A stretch of DNA of 64,000 nucleotides, from contig JASANH010000705.1 in assembly GCA_030248295.1 (NCBI GenBank), positions 37,962 to 101,961 on the forward strand, read 5' to 3'. The position numbers were made by a program, and so were the translations under genes. The notes beneath the pieces were generated by a model. The model was not told the origin of the DNA. It saw only the letters and a program-made list of their open reading frames with translations, and did not search any database. Origin of the DNA: Mesodorylaimus sp. YZB2_4 (lineage: Eukaryota > Nematoda > Enoplea > Dorylaimida > Dorylaimidae). Below are positions 22,579 to 32,364 of the stretch, piece after piece. How positions within the stretch are numbered: position 1 is the stretch's first letter; every line of letters starts with the position of its first letter.

Positions 22579-24636
22579 AAGTGAGTGGTAAAGCGTGTCA
22601 ACGACGAATGGAGTCCGGATAGTAATGGCGGGCCTTTACTGGGTCCTGACGCCTTGATGTAACGTTTCAGAACGGCTACTGGCGAATAATTTATGCTAAG
22701 ATGCGGCGCCATCGGTGCTTGTATAAAATACCCGAGGAAAAAACATTTCAAGTGGGCAGACAATCTTGGCTCAATTTAAAAAAACCTGAATTAAAACAGA
22801 AATTTTTGGGTTTTGTTCATGTTTATATTCCGATTTAAGCGACTCAAAGTGGTCCATTTTTCTTATCGTTAGATCTGTCTCCTTGGTTAAAACACCTATT
22901 TGACTTTTTCTAGCTCTAAACTGACCCCACGCTCATTTAGAACGTGCCTTGATCATCGCTTGCGTGGTGCTACTCGCAGCACTAGCCAGCAATGCGAACG
23001 CGGCGCCAAGTCAAAATGGCAAATAAAAAGGCATAAGCGATGAGAACAAGCAAGTTCTGCTGGTAAGTGCCTCAACCCGATAAATATTGTAGTGTGGCGA
23101 CAGAGAGCTTACATTAAAAGTTCGAACCCACAGTGGCCTTTTCCTGTAGACCAGGCTGTCTCACGCAGCACTTCAAGGAGTTCATAAGCCAGTCCGAGTC
23201 TAGCCTTGGATAGTCCTCAGATGGAGGTTCTGGGTTTGCAATCAGCTGGTCTGAACTGATGATGATGAGGCTGCTGAGGAATTTTGAGTCAGTGTATCGA
23301 TATATTGGATTGCTGAAACAGAGGAGAGAGAGGAAAACACAGAAATGGAATGCAAGTAGCTGGTCTAAGCCAGGAACCTGAAGCCACCGTGTCGCCTAAG
23401 TTGCCACTAAACGAGGCTTGTTGCTGCATGTCTCCCATTTCAGAAGTTCGAAAACTGGCCCGGCTAAATAAAGGAAATAAGAGTTTTGCTGAGAGGTATA
23501 AATTTCAAAACACAATAGGGCTCTAAACTGTGTATGTACATTTTAAGAAAACTGCAAGAAGCAGACGGGTGGATGCAATTCCAATAAGGAAGTATACAAG
23601 AAGAAAAGAGATCAAATAAAGAAATCATTAGTCTATGAGTTTGAGTTCGAACTGGACTTGTCTGAGGAAGAGACGACAAACAATGCTGAAGAACGTTTGC
23701 AAAAGATCCAAGAACTCAAAACCCACATCCACGCTGAAATGGGGACCCCGAAATTCCACCCGCAGATGATGGCCTTTTCGGGGGCGACGTAATTATAACC
23801 ACGGAGCAAGCCCGAGCTTTGATCGACGAATTGAAGGGCAGGACCAAGCGTTCAGGGTCGGTCTTCTTTGAAAAGTTCGCAACGAGTCTTTGGACAATGC
23901 CGATCCGCTATTGGGTCAACTCGACTGAGTTCACTCCGGAAAAGCAAAACGCCTTCCACGACACGCTGAATACGATCACGCAGTCTGTGCCTTGCATCCG
24001 TTCCCAAAAGGATGATGCCCCCTCAAGTCCGGCTCTCAAATCATATTCCGCAGAACAAATGGTGGCTGTGCAGGAAGCTCGCCGATAGGGCACATAGGCA
24101 TAAACGAAATCGATATTGGCCTTGCCAGTACTGATTTTGCGCTGGCGATACTCTGAAGGGCCTCATTATCCACGAGGTCATTCACTCCTTTGGCGGCAGC
24201 CACGAACAAACACGCACTGGTCGTGACAAATACGTCGAGGGTGTGCTGGAAAATATCGACCCTCAATACGCCTATAACTACCGTATGTTCAATGGCAGTA
24301 CGTCCTACGGAGCGATTACAGCTCCCTACTGCGATTACAGCTCCCTACTGCACTACCTTAATGGCGACTTCGCATGAAAGGGTGGTTCGCCCATTATGAA
24401 AATACTGCAAGGCAATGTGACCCGATTGACCGATGACCATATGACCAACAGCGATGTACTTCAATTGAAACGTATGTACTGCTCGCCATGCAAAGACACC
24501 TTTTCTGAATGCGGCACTCAAGCTGTCATTGTCAGTGGCGGATGCAATCAAGGAGAGACACGCACCCAATGCCCTCGATCGTGCGGTCAGTGTGATCAGG
24601 CGAACAACAGCGTGGACTTGAACGAATGGCAATAGT
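22499..24636 (+). pseudogene. Astacin metalloprotease pseudogene
   Basis: This is a decayed duplicate of the astacin gene at 29,076-30,489. The signal-peptide exon (about 22,940-23,060; LIIACVVLLAALASNANAAP) has no ATG in place and an in-frame TAA shortly after the cleavage site. The main exon (from about 23,546) shows ENCKKQ, a shifted propeptide after HAEMG, the KRSGSVFF cleavage region, PIRYWVN, and further frame changes before the zinc site HEVIHSFGGSHEQTR. The following DRD reads GRD. A 20-base tandem duplication (24,312-24,352) disrupts the Met-turn region, and a stop interrupts soon after. The ShKT tail (CPRSCGQC) is still readable. No active protease can come from it. Confidence 0.85.
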
Positions 24637-25529
24637 GGGAAGTAAAGGGTGGCAAGGTGGCGGTTAGAAGGTTTCCATTTTTGCACTTTCGTATTAGTTT
24701 TTAGTCAAACAATATTGATATTTGGGGTCATGAAGTGTTGGGTTACACAGGTTATCTAGTTTCGTGCTCTGTTCATATTCACCTGGGCCACAAAAACATG
24801 TGCAACGTCATTAACATCACTTCAAACTGTAACGTGCTATCCCTCCGCTCTTCATAGTGCTCCTTTTTTATTGGTCCACTGAACAACTTTCTCAAAACTC
24901 GGCTTTAATCATCATCATTTTCCTGGCGTTGTCCTAACCCAACCCATTTTTTTGGGTTTTTGGGCTGAGTTGGGTCAGGTTTTTAGAGAGAGTGGTTTTG
25001 ACTTGTGGAGGTTGACCTTTTTTTAAACCCAACCCAAAAAAACCACTTTTCCACTTGGGTTCAGCCTTACTAGTCAGTGCGAGCATGTGGACCTGCGCAT
25101 GAGATCATTCCCGTGATCGAAGACCCTGGCCTTTCGAGTGCCCAGTGCCCCAGCTAGTCTGATTCGACATGTCAGTCTTACTGTGTCGGAAGTGAGAAAT
25201 CATCTATGATAGATGATATCGATCTCTGACCTAATCTCTCGTCGACTCGCAGTCGCTAGGATGCATTAGAAAACAGTGAGTCTTCCTTTTCGCAACGCAC
25301 TTCTCAAATATGTTCCATGTGAATATGTGTGTCCTTGTGATGCCTATTACTTTAGAAAACATTCTGAATGGACTAAGCTTGAAATAACTACGTATTACAT
25401 CGGGGTCAGGTTTGACCAGGTTACAGGTCCACATGCTTTTTTTACAGGCTTTTTTCTCTTCTCATTTTTTAAAAAATTTTGTGAGTTGGCCCTGTGCCGC
25501 CCCAGCTCCCCCATACATAGGACGTCCAA

Positions 25530-26015
25530 CCCGCTTTGCCTATAGCCACCCAGTGGTCATATTATGATAAGCGAGCCTGCGAGGTGACCAGCTCTCACAA
25601 CAGCTCCCCTCTGTGCGTTTCCACTGCAGTAGGAGCGCCTCCACACGAGGGCATCCTGTGCCAGCACCAGCGTCCCAGAATGATACTTGGTGAGAAGGGA
25701 GGGACCTTCCCGACCAGTCTTCCCTGACTTAATACTCGTTCGGCGTCCGCCAGTTATTGGTACCCGATGAGTCGCAAAGAGCCAGGTGTTCAAGGCCAGC
25801 GACCAAATCGCCGTCGAAGACCAGTTCCCATTGTAGAGGCTCGACTGGCAATCGATACTCTGCACGGAGCCTGCAGCTTGGGAGCATCAACCGTCAGGGT
25901 CACGTTTCGGCCATGTGCTGTACTAGGTCGGAAGACTTGGAAGCTGACCTTGGGTTTTTGGCCATAAGCAGTGCCAACCAACGCTATTACCAACTGAGCC
26001 ACCGCGGCCATTGTC
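25530..26015 (-). repeat. tRNA-derived SINE family 1, near full-length
   Basis: Read on the minus strand, the element starts CCGCGGTGGCTCAGTTGGTA, a tRNA-like 5' end with a good A box. It continues through a body shared with the plus-strand copy at 61,912-62,345 (GGTCTTCGACGGC, then AACACCTGGCTCT, GGCGGACGCC, CTGGTGCTGGCACAGGATG and CATAATATGA). The tRNA-like head implies pol III transcription and mobilisation by a LINE partner. Confidence 0.65.
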
Positions 26016-26184
26016 AACAAATTATTATATTTTGACAACAAGAATTAGCTTGAACAAAAGAACATCGAGTAAAGCAGTACAACTTAGAACTGCAACTGCT
26101 GCCTTGCTGTAATTGGCTTCAAGTATTCAAACGACTTACAGCACTTGTATGGGACCGAGAACAAGCGTCACTGATATGATTGCG

Positions 26185-26300
26185 TAGAGGCTCGACTGGA
26201 AGTCGATACTTTGCTCGCGACTGGCAACTGGGAGCTGCACCCATCAGTGTGATGGTTCAGCCATGGACTTGATCGAAAGGCTTGGTTTCGCCTGATGAGA
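26185..26300 (-). repeat. tRNA-related SINE family 1, internal fragment
   Basis: GAGGCTCGACTGGAAGTCGATACT and CATGGACTTGATCGAAAGGCTTGG correspond to 25,835-25,950 of the neighbouring copy. Ends are missing. Confidence 0.5.
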
Positions 26301-26314
26301 GTCGTGATTTGAAA

Positions 26315-27590
26315 CTAGAATGTATGTGCAAGCTAGAGAGCTAGCTAGGCAAACACACATTCACTGTGTTGTACACGTGGCAGAAACAGATCGGCGAATA
26401 GAATTCTGATCGTTAAGATTCTGGTTTCTGAAATGATGAAACTGATAAATCAAACGTTTTCGCCAAACCGAAAAAAGAAATAGCGGGCCGAAATAGGTAA
26501 TCGATGCTTATCATTCTTTTTGGCGATCTACACATACAGTAATTATTTTTGGGGCGTAGAAGCACTAGCCCAGCAAGATATTAGGACAAACTCAGCCAAG
26601 ATTTTGCTAGTTTCTGCACAGCGTGGACTACGCTAGGCTGTTGAAGACCCTTTCACTGAGTTGGGTTGGGTGTATGGATGCCCTGGGTTTTCGGCTTGGT
26701 CCACTGGTCACTCAATCAAGTAATACGAACCTAATTGTATTACAAATTCCATCGCCATCACAAACTCATACCCATTCTTTTTGGTGTGTGACCAAATCGA
26801 TGTGGGTCTCAATGGCAGTCAGTTAGCTTTTGTCAGACCGCAGGTGCCCCATTCGACGACAGACATCGGCATGGACTTCAAGACCAACATGTTGGATCGT
26901 CTGGGGAAATCAGAAATGAAAACGACGGGTTCAGGATGTTAGTTGGTTCGTAGTGAGACAGATTTTGGTAGCACATAAACCGAAACCAGGTCAAAAAGAC
27001 GATTCGCGTGTCAAGGCACCCCTCGCGTGCGAGCACGACAGCGCCAATCCGCGACTAAAGCGTTCCAATTGCTATTGGTGAAGAGAAGCATGGCTGAAAA
27101 AGCCGATAGGGAAAATATTCGAAGGTAGGAGCTGGAGCCATCAAAGGACAAGTTTTCATGCGAATCTATTTGGGCCCAGAGTCCGCGCATAGCATGGCGG
27201 TCTCCGCATGATGCGAAGTATGATTTGAAACTGGAATGCATGTACAAGCTAAAGAGCTACGTAGCAGGCAAATGCACATTCCCTGTGTTGTACACGTGGC
27301 AAAAACAGATCGGCGAATAGAATTCTGATCGTTCAGATTCTGGTTTCTGAAACGGTGAAACTGATAAATCAAAAGTTTTCGCTCAACTGAAAACAGATAT
27401 AGCGAAACGAAATGGGTTTCCGGTGCTCATCATTCATTGCTGTAATTTACTGATAATTAGTTTCTTGGGGTGCAGAAGCAGAAACTGGCCAAGCAAAACA
27501 TGGGAACAAACTCAGCCCAGATTTTGCTAGCTCCATACTGTGCCCAGCACAACTTGTACCATGCAGGGCTATAGAAGACCCTTTCAAAGA
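26315..27590 (+). repeat. Direct duplication upstream of the astacin gene
   Basis: About 340 bases starting TTGAAACTAGAATGTATGTGC at 26,308 recur at 27,222 as TTGAAACTGGAATGCATGTAC. The shared stretch covers the GTTGTACACGTGGCA block, the GATCGGCGAATAGAATTCTG block and the GAAGACCCTTTCA block near 26,643 / 27,571. The period is about 915 bases. The downstream copy adjoins the promoter of the intact astacin gene. Confidence 0.7.
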
Positions 27591-27619
27591 GCTTATTCTA
27601 TTTTAAGCTCCTCGTCCAG

Positions 27620-27775
27620 AGCTGTCTTTCGCTCATAAATTACCATGACTCCGTGCAGCCCAATGATTGACGGTAATGCTCTGTTCCAAAAAGGTATAAA
27701 TACCAGGGCTCTGTCCCGACAGTCAGTGTACCCTTATTCGGTTATTAAACTGCGGTTATCAGTTTGGGTGGTAAG
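27620..27775 (+). promoter_or_regulatory. Core promoter and leader exon of the intact astacin gene
   Basis: TATAAATACCA at 27,695 is followed about 25 bases on by CCGACAGTCAGTG, an initiator-like start. The untranslated first exon ends at GGTG/GTAAGTGAC near 27,770. The acceptor is at about 29,040 just before the coding ATG. TATA-initiator spacing and conservation in the pseudogene support the call. Confidence 0.65.
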
Positions 27776-28007
27776 TGACTGGAAAAGTTGGGGGCTCTAA
27801 GAGTCGGCCCACTGATGGGTTAGAGTATTGGCTTGGCGGCAGCTGTTCGGCATTCGTCTCTCCATGTTGCTTGGGAGCGAGCGGCAATCCCGGTAACGGA
27901 GGTCGGATTCCGAACCATAAACCCTTGCTGACCTGGTACTATCGAGTTGCTCTGACTGGAAAGATGGTCACAGCATATCCGTCATTATCCGTGGGAGTCG
28001 GTGCCTG

Positions 28008-28376
28008 GCCAGGGTCGACCGTACCACCGTACCGGTCGTACCATACCGCCGTACAAGCGGGTAGTACAGTGCGGTAGGGTACAGGTATGGCGCTAAAAGT
28101 AGGCCAGTACGGCCGCACCGACTTTTGTAATGATTTATGCGATAATTTGGTGTTGGCTGATACAGATTTTTGCTCCATACGGGCCAGTTAGGGGTATTTC
28201 AATTTTTAAACAGTCAGAAAGCCTTCGTAAAGCATCAAAAAACCTTTAGAAAATTTTTTTCAATTCATCAAATCCCCAAAAACGGGATTTGTGGCTGGTA
28301 CGAGTACGGTAAGGGTACGGGCTGTACCCGGCCCCAGGTACAGGTACGGCCAAAAAAGTCGGTATGGTCGACCCTG
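28008..28376. mobile_element. Miniature hAT-like element
   Basis: The ends are CAGGGTCGACCGTACC (28,010) and its imperfect complement GGTATGGTCGACCCTG (ending 28,376). Subterminal zones are filled with GTACCG / CGGTAC motifs. The flanks GGTGCCTG (28,000-28,007) and GGTGTCTG (28,377-28,384) may be an 8-bp target duplication with one mismatch, two bases away from the left end. No coding content. It lies in intron 1 of the astacin gene. Confidence 0.6.
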
Positions 28377-28734
28377 GGTGTCTGTTCCAGAATCCCCTCG
28401 AGTGGAGATGCTCCAAGTGTAGACTCCAAGAAGACTTTGCTGCCTTAGAGTGGTCGCACAGTCTCGCTTAGAAAGTTTGACCCGGCCATCTAGAGGCAAA
28501 ATAGCCTCCGGCTTAACCAAATTTTTAGAAAATGTTGGGTTACGCAGAAACAATGGCTTTCCTCCTCCCGATGAATGTGAAACCTTGCCGCTGCCACTGA
28601 CATAAATATGCTAATTTGTCGTCGGGCATGTCATTCTTGTACTGAAGATCTAATACCTCTCGTGGTCAAACTGCTTATAAGAACCCTGGTATTCTAGCTT
28701 CAGCATTTTCGGAAAACGGGTCCAACAATGATAG

Positions 28735-28910
28735 ATGTAAGGAGTCCTGGCAGGCATAGGAGGAAAGTGGGCCAAATACTCCGACTGAAACAGGCACCTC
28801 TTACGACTACCTACAGCTGGAACATTAACCCGAGGGGCTGACGTTTCCAAGCCAAGGGAGAGTATCGATTACTCTCTCTCACTCGCCATGGCCTATTAGT
28901 CACGATGGAT
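28735..28910 (+). mobile_element. MITE-like repeat family M, copy 1
   Basis: Shares with 43,997-44,187, 44,900-45,085 and 50,508-50,717 the order: GGCAGGCATAGG, ACTCCGACTG.A.CAGGCA, CCTAC...CTG.AACAT.AACCCGAGGGG.TGACGT, GAGAGTATCGATTACTC and CACTCGCCATGGCCTA. AACCCGAGGGGTTGACGTTTC contains a small palindrome. Sits in intron 1 of the astacin gene. Confidence 0.6.
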
Positions 28911-29075
28911 ACAGAACGAATGATCTAAATTGTACTCCTGACAGTCAAAATTTTATTTAAAAAAAAGAAATTAAAAAATCTTCGGCCAAGTTTTTTCCTA
29001 CTCTTTTCAGCCGATTTCGATGTTTCTGTCACTTTTTTTAGGTTCAACCAAAGTCGTGCAGTCTACCTCCCAAAA

Positions 29076-30489
29076 ATGTATCGCATCGTGTTGATCACTT
29101 TCGTGCTGCTAGCTGTAGCTCATAATGCTAACGCAGCTCCTAGTGGAAGCGGAAAAGGAAAGGGAAAAGGAAAAGGTATAACCGATGAGGACAGGAATAT
29201 TTTGAGGGTGAGTGATTCTTAAATTTTTTTCATCATCAAAATAGTGGAAAGATGGAGCTTCAGTCGATAAACCTGAGCAATGCCGGCAGTTAGGCAGAGG
29301 ACACTCACATACTGTACCCTCACAGGCATTTGAATTTTCAAATAAAAAATTATTATCAAGCAGCTGGACTTAAGGTTAAACTTTCATAGTGCTATCAAGC
29401 CTTGCAATAAGAAGCAGTAAAGAATTTAAGAACTCTTCTTTGCAGGAAAACTGCAAAAAGCAAGAAGGTGAATGTGATGCAAACAAGGAGGAATACAAAA
29501 AGAGACGAGATGAGGTGAAAGAAAATTTGATTGCGGAGTTGGAATTCGAAGAAGACCTGTCCGAGGAGGAAGCAACACAGAAAGTTGAAGAACGGCTGCA
29601 AAAGATCCAAGAACTTAAAGTCCTCCTCCACGCCGACATGGGAATTCCTGATATTCCACCTGCAGACGATGGCCTTTTTGGAGGCGATATAAAATTGACC
29701 ACAGAGCAAGCGCAAGCTTTTATTGACCAACTTAATAGCAGGTCAAAGCGATCCGCTTCGTATTTTTTTGAGCAGAACCCAGTTCGTCTTTGGAAAATGC
29801 CGATCCGCTATTGGGTGAATACCACCGGGTTCACTGCCGAAAAACAAAACGCCTTCCATGACGCGATGAACGCGATCACGCAGGCTGTGCCTTGCATCAC
29901 TTTTCAGAAAGATAATGCCCCTGTAAAAAAGGCGGATGGCGTCTCTCAAATCATATTTCGTCCTGATGTCGGCCAGGGATGTGGCGGGGGTTCGCCTTTG
30001 GGGCACACTGGCATCAACGAAATCGAGATTGTCGCAACCCCTGATTGGTGCTCGGGCGAGCTGTTAAAAGGTCTCATCATCCACGAAACCATTCACTCCT
30101 TGGGCGGCAACCACGAACAAACCCGCACTGATCGCGACGACTACGTCAAGGTCCTGTACGACAATATTCACCCTGGCTCCGCATACAACTACCATCTCTG
30201 GAACGGCAGCACGTCATACGGGGCCCCCTACGATTATAAATCCATCATGCACTACAAGCTGAATACCTTCAGCATGGGGGGGCCTACCATGCAAGTATTG
30301 AATGGCGGGGAGACCGAGTTGGGCGGCAGCGTGATGACCGCCAACGACATACTGCAATTGAAGCGCATGTACTGCTCGACTTGCCAAGATAAATACTCCG
30401 ACTGCGGTACTTTGGCTACCTGGCAAATATGCGACGATCAAGGTGTGGCCGACGATTGCCCTCGTTCATGCGGTCGTTGTGATCAATAG
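29076..30489 (+). CDS. Secreted astacin-family zinc metalloprotease with ShKT tail
   Basis: Coding exons 29,076-29,207 and 29,446-30,489 give 391 residues. A signal peptide (MYRIVLITFVLLAVAHNANA) is followed by a GKGKGKGKG stretch and an acidic, Lys/Glu-rich propeptide. The latter ends with the FxGD inhibitory motif (FGGD, about residue 122) and a furin-type site RSKR (143-146). The catalytic domain has HETIHSLGGNHEQTRTDRD (zinc site at 257-261) and SIMHY (Met-turn, 310-314). The family's GFxHE reads GGNHE. The C-terminus is a six-cysteine ShKT domain (about 357-389) after CSTC. Such enzymes are secreted zymogens that cut extracellular proteins in development, moulting or digestion. The upstream untranslated exon and promoter lie at 27.7 kb. 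A pseudogene copy precedes it. Confidence 0.9.
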
Positions 30490-31533
30490 AACGACAAGGT
30501 GTGATACAACTAGTGATATCGGGAATAGACATGGGGAGGGATGTGTTGGTGGCTGACGCTTCTTGTAGTATTTTATTCATCAAACTTTATATTTCTCTAT
30601 TCTTAACACTGGTTGTCGCCTGCGAAATAGATTTTGGTTCAATAACTACAACTTCGGGTTGCACTGGTCTGCTCAACATCAACGACCCGGGTTTCCAAGT
30701 TCGACTGAACCGCTTTTGTAGCCAAACCAAGACCCAAACTGGACCAAACCGGCCGAACCAGGACCAAACAAAGATCAAAATAAACCATAGTTTTCTTGCC
30801 GCTAGTCACCACAGGTCTGACAAGTTGAGCTCATGAGCTTGTGCGATTGCAGTGAAGATACAGAGTAACTCGACAAGTCCTTTGTCCTGGTTCGGTCGAA
30901 GCTGGCTGGGCTTCAATAGAGATCAATAGAGAAGGTGCCCGGGGGCCATCCACTGAAGTCGACCGCAAAAAATCTCGATTTTTGACCCACCTTGACCGCA
31001 TGCCGACCACTTCTCGCAGCCCCCCCTCAAAACAATGATCGACCACTTAGCCATACCCCACCCCCTTCCAACGCAATTTTGTGAAAATGCATCCTGCTCT
31101 CCAGCCCATTCCCCCTCGAGACCCAACCCGTTCCTGTGAGTAGCTGGACAGCAGTCATATGATAAGCGAAGCTATAAGGCGGTTCTGGTTCGGTCGAACT
31201 GGGTTACGGGTTACAGGAGGGATGGATTCTTTTTTGGACGTCCTTCATGGATCCCCCCAATTGCTCTGGTTAAAGCACTCCAAGTTGATTCGTTCTGTAA
31301 GTCAAAGTGTTGGCTTGCTGACAGCCAGATACGAGCCAGATGTTGGCTGATGTTGGCGGAGACAACCAGATGTTGGCTGATTTTCCAGCCAGATACGAGC
31401 TGTATGAGTTCTTACACAAAGGAAGATGGACAAAATGAGGACTGTCAAGCCCGTTAGTTTATTCCTGACCACCAAAGAGGCTCGAAACTAAACAGAGGAC
31501 TTCCGTTACACGAATCCTTTACCACTGCAAAAA
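30490..31533. other. Intergenic
   Basis: Contains AATAAA near 30,779 and an AACC-rich patch (30,690-30,770) resembling transposon subterminal repeats. Direct repeats of CCAGATACGAGC / CAGATGTTGGCTGA occur at 31,322-31,400. No gene is recognised. Confidence 0.4.
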
Positions 31534-32364
31534 TCATTGTTCCTCGAAGTCACGATAAACAGGCGGGCTGTCATCACGCTTGAAAGGCAGCGCAGTACAC
31601 GCACTAAAATAGTGCAAAGATTGATCACTAAACGCATTATCACCTTCATCAATCGCACATGGCAGTGGAACTTCTGTGCAAATGTCATTAGCCCCTCGCA
31701 GATATTTGAAACTATGGCTATCTTTTCTCAATTCGTCTCTTTCAACCATTTGCGAAAACGAATTACCCAAAATGAATACGAATTGCAAAGACGATTGATT
31801 CCAATTTGAATACAGCACATTGTTGTATAAGGCTCGATAACAATGCGGCATGTAGAACAGAGTCGGCGCAGTCACTGGTCGAAGACCTCGCTCATTCTCT
31901 TCAATAACGAGAACATCTTTTTTTGAGAGCCATGTTTTCTCTTCAGCGCTAAATACGGGATCATAGACAAAAAGCCGACTCTGCGACTTGTTTACAGATG
32001 AAAAATAATCTTTTAAATAAATCGCGAAAGCTAATTGAATAAGAGACGACAAAGATGTGGAAAACGAGCCCAGCCCGTATGCTACAATGTCCAAAAACGT
32101 TCCTGCGTGATTTGGTTCTTTATAATTTCGTTCATTCAAAATGGTAGAAAAAGTTCTGATAAATGTTTTAGAAAATACCGTATCGCTAATACGCAGTATC
32201 AATTCTGATGACATGAGTTTCAGATACGATTTATCATTTGACAATGACGACGAATAAACAGGAGCTACAAATTTTCGTATCCGTTTCGCGGACGCACATA
32301 ACTTATGTCCTTTCTTCACCGTGACAAATCCATCATCATTCGATTTTGCAGAAGTAGAAGCCAT
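31534..32364 (-). CDS. SRRD: SRR1-domain protein (SRRD-like)
   Basis: One uninterrupted frame of 276 codons from the ATG at 32,364. The central region carries the SRR1 domain hallmarks: LDIVAYGLGSFSTS, QLAFAIYL, VYDPVFSAEE, a glycine-poor VLVIEENERGLRP, TLFYMPHC, ALYNNVLYSNW and FILGNSFSQM. The N-terminus is short, Lys-rich and hydrophilic, and the tail is acidic with no membrane segment. SRR1 proteins are implicated in circadian regulation in plants and in heme or proliferation control in animals; the biochemical activity is not established. Length fits the family. No introns, unlike its neighbours, although a retrocopy origin cannot be shown. The frame is intact. Confidence 0.85.
   Translation of the reverse strand: MASTSAKSNDDGFVTVKKGHKLCASAKRIRKFVAPVYSSSLSNDKSYLKLMSSELILRISDTVFSKTFIRTFSTILNERNYKEPNHAGTFLDIVAYGLGSFSTSLSSLIQLAFAIYLKDYFSSVNKSQSRLFVYDPVFSAEEKTWLSKKDVLVIEENERGLRPVTAPTLFYMPHCYRALYNNVLYSNWNQSSLQFVFILGNSFSQMVERDELRKDSHSFKYLRGANDICTEVPLPCAIDEGDNAFSDQSLHYFSACTALPFKRDDSPPVYRDFEEQ

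Larger units (their letters stand above)
24637..26300. other. Intergenic, repeat-rich
   Basis: 24,935-25,060 has inverted AACCCAACCC / GGGTTTTTGGG motifs, probably a miniature transposon. 25,530-26,015 is a SINE and 26,185-26,300 a further fragment of it. No gene is supported. Confidence 0.45.
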
